Below the pieces are notes generated by a model. It saw nothing but the letters and a program-made list of their open reading frames with translations, did no database searches and was not told the DNA's origin. DNA of 25,767 nucleotides, taken from JAKPAM01 sp047605425. GTDB lineage: Bacteria; Pseudomonadota; Gammaproteobacteria; Burkholderiales; Burkholderiaceae_E. The position numbers and the translations under genes are program-made. Positions 14,741 through 22,022 of the stretch are shown piece by piece. Each line of letters begins with the position of its first letter. The stretch's first letter is position 1. The stretch covers positions 1 through 25,767 of the forward strand of contig JASGFT010000061.1 in the NCBI GenBank assembly GCA_047605425.1. Direction: 5' to 3'.

Positions 14741-15949
14741 ATGTCTGCATCGGTCGGGGTCGTGACCCCGCAGCGCGCGCGCTTCGACGAGGGTCTGACC
14801 CTGGCGAGCGGCGCGACGTTTCCCGGCTACGAACTGGTCTACGAGACCTACGGCACGCTGTCGCCGCGTCGCGACAACGCGGTGCTGGTCTGCCACGCGC
14901 TGAACGCGTCGCACCACGTGGCCGGCTGCTATGCCGACGATCCGAAGGACATCGGCTGGTGGGACAACATGATCGGTCCCGGCCGCCCGCTCGATACCGA
15001 TCGGTTCTTCGTCGTCGGCGTCAACAACCTCGGTAGCTGCTTCGGCTCGACCGGGCCGATGTCGATCAATCCGGCGACGGGCCGGCCCTGGGGGTCGTCG
15101 TTCCCGGTGCTGACCGTCGAGGATTGGGTGCATACGCAGGCCCGGCTGGCCGATCGGCTCGGCATCGAGCGCTTCGCGGCGGTCATGGGCGGCAGTCTCG
15201 GCGGCATGCAGGCATTGGCCTGGTCCACGCTGTATCCGCAGCGCGTCGCCCATGCGCTGGTGATCGCGTCGACGCCGAAGCTGTCGGCGCAGAACATCGC
15301 GTTCAACGAGGTGGCGCGCCGCGCGATCCTGACCGATCCGGAGTTCTTCGGCGGCGGCTTCTACGAGCATGGGACCGTGCCGCGCCGCGGCCTGGAGGTC
15401 GCGCGGATGATCGGCCACATCACTTACCTGTCCGACGACGTGATGGCCGAGCGTTTCGGGCGCGGTCTGCGCGACCGGCAGGTCGACGACGACTACCGGT
15501 TCACGTTCGACGTCGAGTTCGAGATCGAATCGTACCTGCGCCACCAGGGCGAGAAGTTCTCGAAGTACTTCGACGCCAACACCTATCTGCTGATCACGCG
15601 CGCGCTCGACTACTTCGACCCGGCGCGCGCGCATGGCGGCGACCTGGCGGCGGCGCTGGCGCCGGCCACGGCCGATTTCTTCATCGCCTCGTTCACGACC
15701 GACTGGCGGTTCTCGCCGGAGCGCAGCCGCGAGATCGTCGAGGCGCTGTTGCACAACCGGCGCAACGTCACTTATGCCGAGATCGACGCGCCGCACGGCC
15801 ACGACGCGTTCCTGCTCGACGATCCGCAGTACCACGCGATGGTGCGCGCTTATTTCGACAACATCAGCCGGCGGATCGCCGGCGACGTCATCGCCGCGAG
15901 CGTCGCCCGGACCGCGGCCGGACGCCCGGCGCAAGGAGGGCGGGCCTGA
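14741..15949 (+). CDS. metX: Homoserine O-acyltransferase MetX
   Basis: A 402-residue alpha/beta-hydrolase-fold acyltransferase that activates homoserine for methionine synthesis. The catalytic triad is visible: S152 in VMGGSLGGMQAL, D321 in TTDWRFSPE, H354 in APHGHDAFLLDD. LNASHHVAG, WWDNMIGPGRPLDT and FGSTGPMSINP are family motifs. Length is typical. Many proteobacterial MetX enzymes encoded with MetW use succinyl-CoA rather than acetyl-CoA, so the acyl donor here is uncertain. The ATG at 14741 has a GGATGG ribosome binding site. A SAM-II riboswitch lies upstream, and metW overlaps its stop by one base. Confidence 0.95.
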   Translation: MSASVGVVTPQRARFDEGLTLASGATFPGYELVYETYGTLSPRRDNAVLVCHALNASHHVAGCYADDPKDIGWWDNMIGPGRPLDTDRFFVVGVNNLGSCFGSTGPMSINPATGRPWGSSFPVLTVEDWVHTQARLADRLGIERFAAVMGGSLGGMQALAWSTLYPQRVAHALVIASTPKLSAQNIAFNEVARRAILTDPEFFGGGFYEHGTVPRRGLEVARMIGHITYLSDDVMAERFGRGLRDRQVDDDYRFTFDVEFEIESYLRHQGEKFSKYFDANTYLLITRALDYFDPARAHGGDLAAALAPATADFFIASFTTDWRFSPERSREIVEALLHNRRNVTYAEIDAPHGHDAFLLDDPQYHAMVRAYFDNISRRIAGDVIAASVARTAAGRPAQGGRA

Positions 15950-16548
15950 TGTCCGATGCTGTCGACGCCCTGCGTCCCGACCTGCAATGCATCGCCGACT
16001 GGGTGCCGGCTGGCGCCCGCGTGCTCGACCTGGGTTGCGGCGACGGCGCGCTGCTCGGCTATCTGCAGACGCGCAAGGGCTGCCACGGTTATGGCGTCGA
16101 GATCGACGACAAGGCCGTCCTGCGTTGCGCGCAGCGCGGCATCAACGTGATCCAGCGGAACATCGAGGAAGGGCTCGGCATGTTCAATGCCGCGCAGTTC
16201 GACGTGGTGATCTCGTCGATGGCGATCCAGGCGACGCACAAGACCGAGCAGGTGCTCAGCGAGATGAGCCGGATCGGCAAGGAAGGCGTCGTGTCGTTTC
16301 CGAACTTCGGCCGCTGGACGCACGCGTGGTCGTTGCTGCGCGGGCACATGCCGATGTCCCGGACGATGCCGTACCAGTGGTACGACACGCCGAACCTGCA
16401 CCTGGCGACGATCCCGGATTTCGAGTCGTTCCTGCACGATCACGACCTCGTCATCACCGGCCGCGCGTTCCTGACCGACGGCCGCCCGGTGCGGGCGCTG
16501 GCCGGGCTGCGGGCCACGCAGGCGATCTACCGCTTTCGCCGCCGCTGA
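15949..16548 (+). CDS. metW: Methionine biosynthesis protein MetW
   Basis: A 199-residue protein with a class I SAM-dependent methyltransferase fold, motif I VLDLGCGDG (25-33) and the acidic strand-2 residue region GYGVEIDDKAV. MetW is required with MetX for homoserine acylation in several proteobacteria; a methyltransferase reaction is not established. YQWYDTPNLHLATIPDFE is a family hallmark. Its ATG overlaps the metX TGA (TGATG, 15947-15951) and has a strong AAGGAGGG ribosome binding site, so the pair is translationally coupled and shares the riboswitch. Confidence 0.94.
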   Translation: MSDAVDALRPDLQCIADWVPAGARVLDLGCGDGALLGYLQTRKGCHGYGVEIDDKAVLRCAQRGINVIQRNIEEGLGMFNAAQFDVVISSMAIQATHKTEQVLSEMSRIGKEGVVSFPNFGRWTHAWSLLRGHMPMSRTMPYQWYDTPNLHLATIPDFESFLHDHDLVITGRAFLTDGRPVRALAGLRATQAIYRFRRR

Positions 16549-16587
16549 TCGCGGCCGGCGGCCCGCATGGCCCGGGGGCGTCGTCCG

Positions 16588-16658
16588 GTGCGCGCTGCCG
16601 AGTGTGCGCTGCCAGACGTCTACTGCCGGGCGTGTGCTGCCGGATGCGTGCTGCCCGG
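16588..16658 (+). repeat. Degenerate tandem repeat, about 14-15 bp unit
   Basis: Five imperfect copies built around GTGCTGCCGG (GTGCGCGCTGCCG, GTGTGCGCTGCCA, a weak CGTCTACTGCCG, CGTGTGCTGCCGG, TGCGTGCTGCCCGG) run head to tail just before the leuA promoter. No protein is supported in any frame. It may be a minisatellite-like tract; no function is proposed. Confidence 0.5.
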
Positions 16659-16663
16659 CCGGC

Positions 16664-16693
16664 TTGACAAATGCGCCGGCTCGGGCGGATCAT
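16664..16693 (+). promoter_or_regulatory. Sigma-70 promoter of the leuL-leuA unit
   Basis: A perfect -35 TTGACA (16664-16669) and a -10 GATCAT (16688-16693, four of six) are spaced 18 bases. The transcript would begin near 16700, at or a few bases before the first ATG of the leader peptide, so the leader message may be leaderless. Confidence 0.65.
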
Positions 16694-16699
16694 TGAAGA

Positions 16700-16852
16700 A
16701 TGTCCATGCAACCCGTCACCCGCTCGACCCCTCCCGGCGCCCGCGCCGCGGCGGCCGCGTCGATTTTCGCCGGGTGGATGATTTCGGGTTCGGCTCCCGC
16801 CGCCGCGTCGACGCGTGCCGATCTCGGCTCGCTGCTGCTACTGCGCCGTTAG
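16700..16852 (+). CDS. leuL: Candidate leu leader peptide (attenuator)
   Basis: A 50-codon frame upstream of leuA ends ADLGSLLLLRR-stop. The four consecutive Leu codons are CTG CTG CTA CTG; CTA is very rare in this GC-rich DNA, where CTG and CTC dominate. A Leu run just before a stop, after a strong promoter and before hairpins, is the classic layout of a leucine attenuation peptide: a ribosome stalled for charged tRNA-Leu would alter folding of the downstream RNA. Starts could be ATG at 16700, 16706 or 16778; the last would give 24 residues (MISGSAPAAASTRADLG...), nearer the usual size, but its ribosome binding site (GGGTGG) is too close. The distance to leuA is 174 bases. Function is inferred from layout. 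Confidence 0.7.
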   Translation: MSMQPVTRSTPPGARAAAAASIFAGWMISGSAPAAASTRADLGSLLLLRR

Positions 16853-16888
16853 GCGCACATATCTTTCCCCCCATCACCCGTGTCGGCG

Positions 16889-16913
16889 CCCTGGCCTTCA
16901 AAATGGCCAAGGG
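16889..16913 (+). promoter_or_regulatory. Leader hairpin A between leuL and leuA
   Basis: CCC-TGGCC (16889-16896) pairs with GGCCA-A-GGG (16905-16913) through an 8-base loop, leaving one bulged A. It begins 36 bases after the leader stop. It is a candidate element of the attenuator switch, but I could not establish which alternative pairing it competes with. Confidence 0.5.
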
Positions 16914-16930
16914 GTCCGCGCATCGATCTT

Positions 16931-16965
16931 CCGGCCTGACCGCGCGCCAACGGCGCAGGGGCCGG
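16931..16965 (+). terminator. Leader hairpin B, candidate attenuator terminator of leuA
   Basis: Outer stem CCGGCC/GGCCGG (16931-16936 with 16960-16965) encloses a perfect inner stem GCGCC/GGCGC (16944-16948 with 16952-16956) and an AAC loop. It is GC-rich and stable and stands 61 bases before leuA. No T tract follows, so it may act by a Rho-dependent or translational route instead of simple intrinsic termination. Confidence 0.45.
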
Positions 16966-17026
16966 GCACACCGAATGACATTCTGAAATCCCGGCGCCGC
17001 CCGGCGCCCGTACCAAGAGGTTCGTG

Positions 17027-18757
17027 ATGAGTTACGCCGTCGATCCCGCCAAGAAATACCGTCCGTTCGCCCCGGTCCAGATTCCCGATCGCAAGTGGCC
17101 CGACCAGGTCATCTCGCGGGCGCCGATCTGGTGCAGCGTCGACCTGCGCGACGGCAACCAGTCGCTGATCGAGCCGATGGACTCGGAACGCAAGATGAAG
17201 ATGTTCCAGCACCTGGTGAAGATCGGCTACAAGGAGATCGAGATCGGTTTTCCGGCCGCGTCGCAGACCGACTTCGACTTCGTCCGCGAGTTGGTCGAGA
17301 ACGACCTGATCCCCGATGACGTGACCGTCCAGGTGTTGACGCAGGCGCGTCCGGAGCTGATCGAGCGCACGTTCGAGTCGCTGGCCGGCGCCAAGCGCGC
17401 GATCGTTCACGTCTACAACTCGACCTCGACCGCGCAGCGGCGCGTCGTGTTCAACCTCGACCGGGCCGGCGTCAAGGAGATCGCCGTGCAGGGCGCCACC
17501 TGGGTGGCCGAGAACGCGGCCAAGTACCCGCAGACGAAGTGGACGTTCGAATACTCGCCCGAGAGCTTCACCGGCACCGAGCTGGACTATGCGCTCGAGG
17601 TCTGCGACGCGGTCGGCGACGTCTGGAAGCCGACGCCGGACCGCAAGATGATCGTCAACCTGCCGGCCACCGTCGAGCACAGCACGCCCAACGTGTACGC
17701 CGACATGGTCGAGTGGATGCACCGGCACCTGAAGTATCGCGACGCGATCATCCTGTCGGTGCATCCGCACAATGATCGCGGATGCGGCGTCGCGGCGGCC
17801 GAGCTGGCCGTGATGGCGGGCGCCGATCGTGTCGAGGGCTGCCTGTTCGGCAACGGCGAGCGCACCGGCAACGTCTGCCTGGTGACGCTGGCCTTGAACC
17901 TTTTCACGCAGGGCGTCGATCCGGGCATCGATTTCTCCGACGTCAACGAGTCGGTGCGCGTCGTCGAGCACTGCAACCAGTTGCCGGTCCACCCGCGTCA
18001 TCCTTATGGCGGTGAGCTGGTGTTCACCGCGTTCTCCGGCTCGCACCAGGACGCGATCAAGAAGGGCCTGGCCGCGCGCAAGACCGAGGGCGACGCGTTC
18101 TGGGACGTGCCGTACCTGCCGATCGATCCGGCCGACCTGGGCCGTACTTATGACGCGGTGATCCGCGTCAACAGCCAGTCGGGCAAGGGCGGAGTCGCCT
18201 ACCTGCTCGAACGCGACCACGGTCTCGAGCTGCCGCGCCTGCTGCAGATCGAGTTCAGCAAGGTCGTGCAGGAGGCGGCCGACGCGACCGGCAAGGAGCA
18301 GACCTCGTCCGACATCCGCCGGATCTTCGACCAGACCTACCTGGCCGACGAGGTCGCGATCGCTTACGAAGACCATGAGCTGACGCACAGCCGCGGCAAG
18401 TCCGACGCCGAGAGCATCGTCGCGTCGGTGCGCGTCCAGGGCCGGCCGGTCACGATCTCCGGCCAGGGCAACGGTCCGGTCGATGCGTTGATGCACGGCC
18501 TGCAGCAGGCGTTCGGCATCGACGCCAGGGTGATGAGCTACACCGAGCACGCGATCAGCACCGGGCACGACTCGCAGGCCGTCGCCTACGTGCAGATGAA
18601 GTTCGGCTGGGAGGAGAGCGCTTATGGCGTCGGCATCCACCCGAACATCGTGACCGCCGCGCTCAAGGCGATCCTGTCGGCGCTCAGCCGCGGCGTGGCG
18701 CTCGGCTACGTCAGGTTGAACCCGCCCGGAGACGAGCGGAAGGTCGCCAACGCCTGA
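17027..18757 (+). CDS. leuA: 2-isopropylmalate synthase, long form
   Basis: A 576-residue LeuA of the long (LeuA2/TIGR00970-like) class. It condenses acetyl-CoA with 2-oxoisovalerate, the first committed step of leucine synthesis. The catalytic TIM barrel shows DLRDGNQ (39-45), the metal ligands H246 and H248 in HPHNDRG, and GNGERTGN (275-282). The C-terminal part (about 430-565) is the LeuA regulatory domain that binds leucine for feedback inhibition (VRVQGRPVTISGQGNGPVDA). The ATG at 17027 has AAGAGG at proper spacing; a GTG one codon upstream is less likely. The upstream leader peptide and hairpins suggest additional control by attenuation. Confidence 0.96.
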   Translation: MSYAVDPAKKYRPFAPVQIPDRKWPDQVISRAPIWCSVDLRDGNQSLIEPMDSERKMKMFQHLVKIGYKEIEIGFPAASQTDFDFVRELVENDLIPDDVTVQVLTQARPELIERTFESLAGAKRAIVHVYNSTSTAQRRVVFNLDRAGVKEIAVQGATWVAENAAKYPQTKWTFEYSPESFTGTELDYALEVCDAVGDVWKPTPDRKMIVNLPATVEHSTPNVYADMVEWMHRHLKYRDAIILSVHPHNDRGCGVAAAELAVMAGADRVEGCLFGNGERTGNVCLVTLALNLFTQGVDPGIDFSDVNESVRVVEHCNQLPVHPRHPYGGELVFTAFSGSHQDAIKKGLAARKTEGDAFWDVPYLPIDPADLGRTYDAVIRVNSQSGKGGVAYLLERDHGLELPRLLQIEFSKVVQEAADATGKEQTSSDIRRIFDQTYLADEVAIAYEDHELTHSRGKSDAESIVASVRVQGRPVTISGQGNGPVDALMHGLQQAFGIDARVMSYTEHAISTGHDSQAVAYVQMKFGWEESAYGVGIHPNIVTAALKAILSALSRGVALGYVRLNPPGDERKVANA

Positions 18758-18771
18758 CGGCGGACGACGCG

Positions 18772-18788
18772 GCCTGGTGGTCCCAGGC
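18772..18788 (+). terminator. Weak hairpin after leuA
   Basis: GCCTGG and CCAGGC form a 6-bp stem with a 5-base loop 15 bases after the leuA stop. No T tract follows. It sits in the 142-base gap between leuA and the convergent transglutaminase-like gene; nothing else was recognised there. Confidence 0.35.
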
Positions 18789-18899
18789 GATTCGGTTCGG
18801 CGTCGGGGCCGGGTGAGCCTGGCCTGAAGGCGTGGGCCCGGCCTCGAGAGAACGGTGGCAATCCGCGGCGGCCCGGCTCGAGCTTCGAGTGGACGGATC

Positions 18900-19832
18900 C
18901 TAAGCGGCCGTTGCCGGGCTCGCGTCGGCACGGGAAGCGGTCTGGGCCCGCGACGTGCTGACCGGCATGTCGGTCTGCCGGGGCAGGCGGATGTCGCTGG
19001 CCGGGTCTTCGAGCGCGCGCGCCCGGACGTGCTGCCGCACGCAGCTCGCCGAGCCGAAGACCGTCGCGAACGCGGTGTCCGAGGCGTCGCGGCCGGTGCC
19101 GAGCCGCACGTGGCCGGTGGTCGGCGCGCTGCCGGTCGGATCGAACAGGTACCAGCGTCCGCTCAGGAACACTTCGACCTGCGCGTGGAAGTCCTCGGCG
19201 CCGGTCCGCTCGCCGGCGTCGATGCCCCGTCCGCTCGCGTCGATGCCATTGACGAAGCGCGCGGGCACGTTCAGCGCGCGGCATAGCGCGATCATCAGGT
19301 GCGCGAGTTCGCGGCTGCCTCCGCGCCGGCGGGCCAGCGCGTCGACCGCCGATGCCGGCGGATGCGAGGCGGCCGGGCAGTGGGTATCGGGATCGAAAGC
19401 GATCTGCTCGCGCACCCAGCGCGCGACGGCGGCGATGCGCGAATAACCGGGCCGCTGCTGGCCGAAGGCCCGCAGCGCGACCGGCACCAGCTTGTCCGCT
19501 TCGCAATACCGGCTCGGGTACAGGTACGGCAGCGCCGACATCGGCAGCGCGTGGACCGGCATCTCGGACAGCGCGCCCGGGTCGTGCGTCGCATGCTGGA
19601 TGTCGACGACGAAGCGTGACGCGATCTCGACCGGGCCCATCGCCGGCACGCGCAGCAGCCGCGTGCCTTCGTGGTTGATCAGGCCGTCGCACATGCCGGT
19701 CTCGCCGCGGATGTCGACCTGCTCGCGAACGATCGTCTGGTACCGCGAGATCGCCGGTTCGACGTTGAAGACGACGGTACTGGGCGTGTGGGCCTCGTAC
19801 TGCAGATGAATCAGGCAATCGAGCCGAACCAT
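18900..19832 (-). CDS. Transglutaminase-like protein with Cys-to-Ser active site
   Basis: A 310-residue protein with the bacterial two-part architecture: an N-terminal transglutaminase-associated beta domain (about 1-85) and a transglutaminase-like papain-fold domain (about 125-260). In relatives the nucleophile is the Cys of a G-V-C-R-D-F-A-H-L motif; here the aligned text is GGSRELAHLMIALCRALNVP, with S173 in place of Cys. The other triad members seem present: H216 in EDFHAQVEVF and D231 in YLFDPTG. No signal peptide is visible, so it is probably cytoplasmic. It may be a pseudo-enzyme, or a hydrolase using Ser. C184 in IALCRAL is a conserved non-catalytic position in the family. It is convergent with leuA and 55 bases downstream of the hemerythrin gene. 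Confidence 0.85.
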   Translation of the reverse strand: MVRLDCLIHLQYEAHTPSTVVFNVEPAISRYQTIVREQVDIRGETGMCDGLINHEGTRLLRVPAMGPVEIASRFVVDIQHATHDPGALSEMPVHALPMSALPYLYPSRYCEADKLVPVALRAFGQQRPGYSRIAAVARWVREQIAFDPDTHCPAASHPPASAVDALARRRGGSRELAHLMIALCRALNVPARFVNGIDASGRGIDAGERTGAEDFHAQVEVFLSGRWYLFDPTGSAPTTGHVRLGTGRDASDTAFATVFGSASCVRQHVRARALEDPASDIRLPRQTDMPVSTSRAQTASRADASPATAA

Positions 19833-19887
19833 GGGCGCTCCGGGTGTTGGCGTCGAGGACGGAGGAAGGGAGGTGTCGTGGACGCCG

Positions 19888-20847
19888 TCAGGGGCGGCGC
19901 GTCATCAGCGTGCGGGCCAGCAGCAGGCCGCCGGCGAACGCCCCGGCGCCGGCCAGCCAGCCGCCGAACGGCAGCGTGCGCAGCGTGTTGATCGTCAGCG
20001 CCGCCAGGTGCGGGCCCATCAGTTGCATCCGGCGGTGCGACATCTGCGCACCGAGCGCATCGAGCCGATCGGCCAGGCGTGCCTGCGCGATCGGCAGCAG
20101 CCGCGTCTCTTCGTCGGCGATGCCGTGCAGCACCTTGTTCATCACCGACATGAACTGCCCGTCGAACGCGTCGTCCCAGGGCCTGAGGCCACGCAGGCGC
20201 GCGATCTCGTCGCGCAGCGGCTCGATCGCGCCGATCGCGGCGGACAGGTCCGGATCGTCGGCGGGCATGACGTCGGACAGTGCCGGCAGGAAGAGCTCTT
20301 CCTTGATCTGCGCGTGCACTTCCAGCGTGATGCAGACGGTGTCGACGATCGCCCGCTTGCGGTCGAACGACAGGCGCGGCTTGAACTTCTGCGTCGTCAG
20401 CAGCAGATGCGCATGGTCGGCCTGCAGCATCTGGACGGCATCGGGGCGCAGGCTCATCGCCTGGTGGTCGTCGCCGACGCCTGCGCCGGCCCGGCGCGAG
20501 GTCGGGAACGGCACCGGCTCGCTACCGGTGCGACGGATGCGGGCGCGGCCATTGGCCGCCGCGCGGTGGCCGGAGGCGGCATCCCGACCGTCGTCGATCT
20601 TCGCGGCGGCCGTGTCCGGCGACGGGTCGGTGTCGATCTCGCCGCCGGCTCCGGCCGTCGCCGCGACCGGGTCGCTGGCCGGAAACGTGTCGTCGAGCGC
20701 TTCATCGAGCGAGGTCCGGGCCGGCCCGTCGTGGGCCGCATCGATGGCGGACGATGATGCCGGCTGCCCGCCGTGCCGGGATGCCCCCGGGTTTTCGTCC
20801 GAGGCGTCTGCCTGTCGGGTGACGGTGGTGTCGCTGGATCGGAGCAT
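19888..20847 (-). CDS. Hemerythrin-domain protein with C-terminal membrane segment
   Basis: A 319-residue protein in three parts. Residues 1-130 are low-complexity, rich in Ala, Asp and Ser, and contain LDEALDDTFPASDP (47-60), a short motif I know from small uncharacterised bacterial proteins. Residues about 136-262 form a hemerythrin/HHE helical domain with candidate iron ligands H145 or H147, H178, E183, H241 and E246. A C-terminal hydrophobic segment (about 293-313, ending ARTLMTRRP) should anchor it in the inner membrane. Hemerythrin domains bind O2 or sense oxidants and iron; a precise role here is unknown. The ATG at 20847 is set by an unusually strong AAAGGAGG ribosome binding site; the frame is open a further 12 codons. 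Confidence 0.85.
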   Translation of the reverse strand: MLRSSDTTVTRQADASDENPGASRHGGQPASSSAIDAAHDGPARTSLDEALDDTFPASDPVAATAGAGGEIDTDPSPDTAAAKIDDGRDAASGHRAAANGRARIRRTGSEPVPFPTSRRAGAGVGDDHQAMSLRPDAVQMLQADHAHLLLTTQKFKPRLSFDRKRAIVDTVCITLEVHAQIKEELFLPALSDVMPADDPDLSAAIGAIEPLRDEIARLRGLRPWDDAFDGQFMSVMNKVLHGIADEETRLLPIAQARLADRLDALGAQMSHRRMQLMGPHLAALTINTLRTLPFGGWLAGAGAFAGGLLLARTLMTRRP

Positions 20848-20990
20848 CGGACATCCTCCTTTGGCACTTGGGCATGCAAACATGGTGCCCGGCGCGCGAA
20901 TCGCTGGCTGTAGGCGGGCGGGCGCGGGAGCGTAGGAGAACGTCGATCAGCGGCGCGCGGCCTTGCGCCGGCGTGGCCGATCCGGCGAGG

Positions 20991-22022
20991 TCAGTCCTCT
21001 TTCATGCCCGAGGCCTTGACGATCCGCCCCAAGCGCTCGCGTTCCTTGGCGACGAAGGCCACGAAGTCCGCGCGCGTGCCGCCGATCGGCTCGATGCCCT
21101 GGTTCTTCAGCCGCGTCGTGATCTCGGGCGTCTTCATCGCCGCGTCGACGGCGCGCGCCATCCGGTCCATGATCGCGGCCGGCGTGCCGGCCGGTGCATG
21201 AATGCCGGCCCAGTGGGCGATCTGCACCTCGGGGAAGCCTTGCTCGGTGGCGGTGCTCAGATCCGGCCACACCGAGATGCGGCGCGTCCACGTCGTGCAC
21301 AGCGCCTTGAAGCGATTGGCCTTCAGGTAGGGGATCGAGACGATGCTGGCCTCGGACGTCGCCTGCACCTGCCCGCTGACGATCGCCGTCGTCGATTCCG
21401 ACCCGCTCTTGTACGGCACGGCGTCGAGCCGGGCGCCGTAGTAGGTCTTGAGCATCTCGCAGACGAAGTGCGGCGTGCTGCCGGTGCCGGCCGTGGCGAA
21501 CAGCAAGCCCTGCGGCGCGGCTTTCGACGCTTCGATGAACTGGCGCAGGTCGTTGTACGGTGCGTCCTTCTGGACCAGGATGACCGACGGCGCCAGCGAG
21601 ACCATCGCCACCGGTTCGAGGTCGCCGTCCTTGTACGGCATCGATTTCTTGATCATCGTGTTCGAGATGACGCCGGCCGCGCTGGCCAGGAACGTGTAGC
21701 CGTCGGCCGGGCTGCGCGCCACCAGGCTGGCGCCCAGCGACGAGCCGGCGCCGGGCTTGTTCTCGACCACGACCGGCACGCCCAGATCCTTCGAGACGCC
21801 TTCGGCCGCCGCCCGCGTGGCCAGATCGTTGGCCCCGCCCGGCGAGAACGGTACGACGATCTTGACCGGGCGCGCGGGCCAGTCTTCGGCATGGGCCGAT
21901 CCGGTCCGCCACAGCGGCGACAGCAGCGGCAGGCCGCCCAACGTTGTCAGCGCGCGACGGCGATGGTGGTTGGTGGCGAGGGCGTCAGGCGGCGATGGCG
22001 GGACGCGGGCGTCGTCGTTCAT
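20991..22022 (-). CDS. Tripartite tricarboxylate transporter receptor (Bug family)
   Basis: A 343-residue periplasmic solute-binding protein of the Bug/TctC family, which is greatly expanded in Burkholderiales. An N-terminal export signal with three Arg (HHRRRALTTLGG, then hydrophobic residues, cleavage probably after SAHA at about 45) could be Tat- or Sec-type. The mature N terminus WPARPVKIVVPFSPGG, VVENKPGAGSSLGA and ATAGTGSTPHF are family hallmarks that shape the carboxylate pocket. No TctA or TctB membrane gene is nearby, as is usual for orphan Bug proteins, so the ligand is unknown. Its start overlaps the stop of the sugar dehydrogenase gene by 4 bases, implying cotranscription. Confidence 0.92.
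   Translation of the reverse strand: MNDDARVPPSPPDALATNHHRRRALTTLGGLPLLSPLWRTGSAHAEDWPARPVKIVVPFSPGGANDLATRAAAEGVSKDLGVPVVVENKPGAGSSLGASLVARSPADGYTFLASAAGVISNTMIKKSMPYKDGDLEPVAMVSLAPSVILVQKDAPYNDLRQFIEASKAAPQGLLFATAGTGSTPHFVCEMLKTYYGARLDAVPYKSGSESTTAIVSGQVQATSEASIVSIPYLKANRFKALCTTWTRRISVWPDLSTATEQGFPEVQIAHWAGIHAPAGTPAAIMDRMARAVDAAMKTPEITTRLKNQGIEPIGGTRADFVAFVAKERERLGRIVKASGMKED

Noticed and set aside
16898..18931. Minus-strand frame of 677 codons opposite leuA
   Set aside because: It mirrors leuA codon structure and has no family signature; leuA on the plus strand is complete with active-site motifs.
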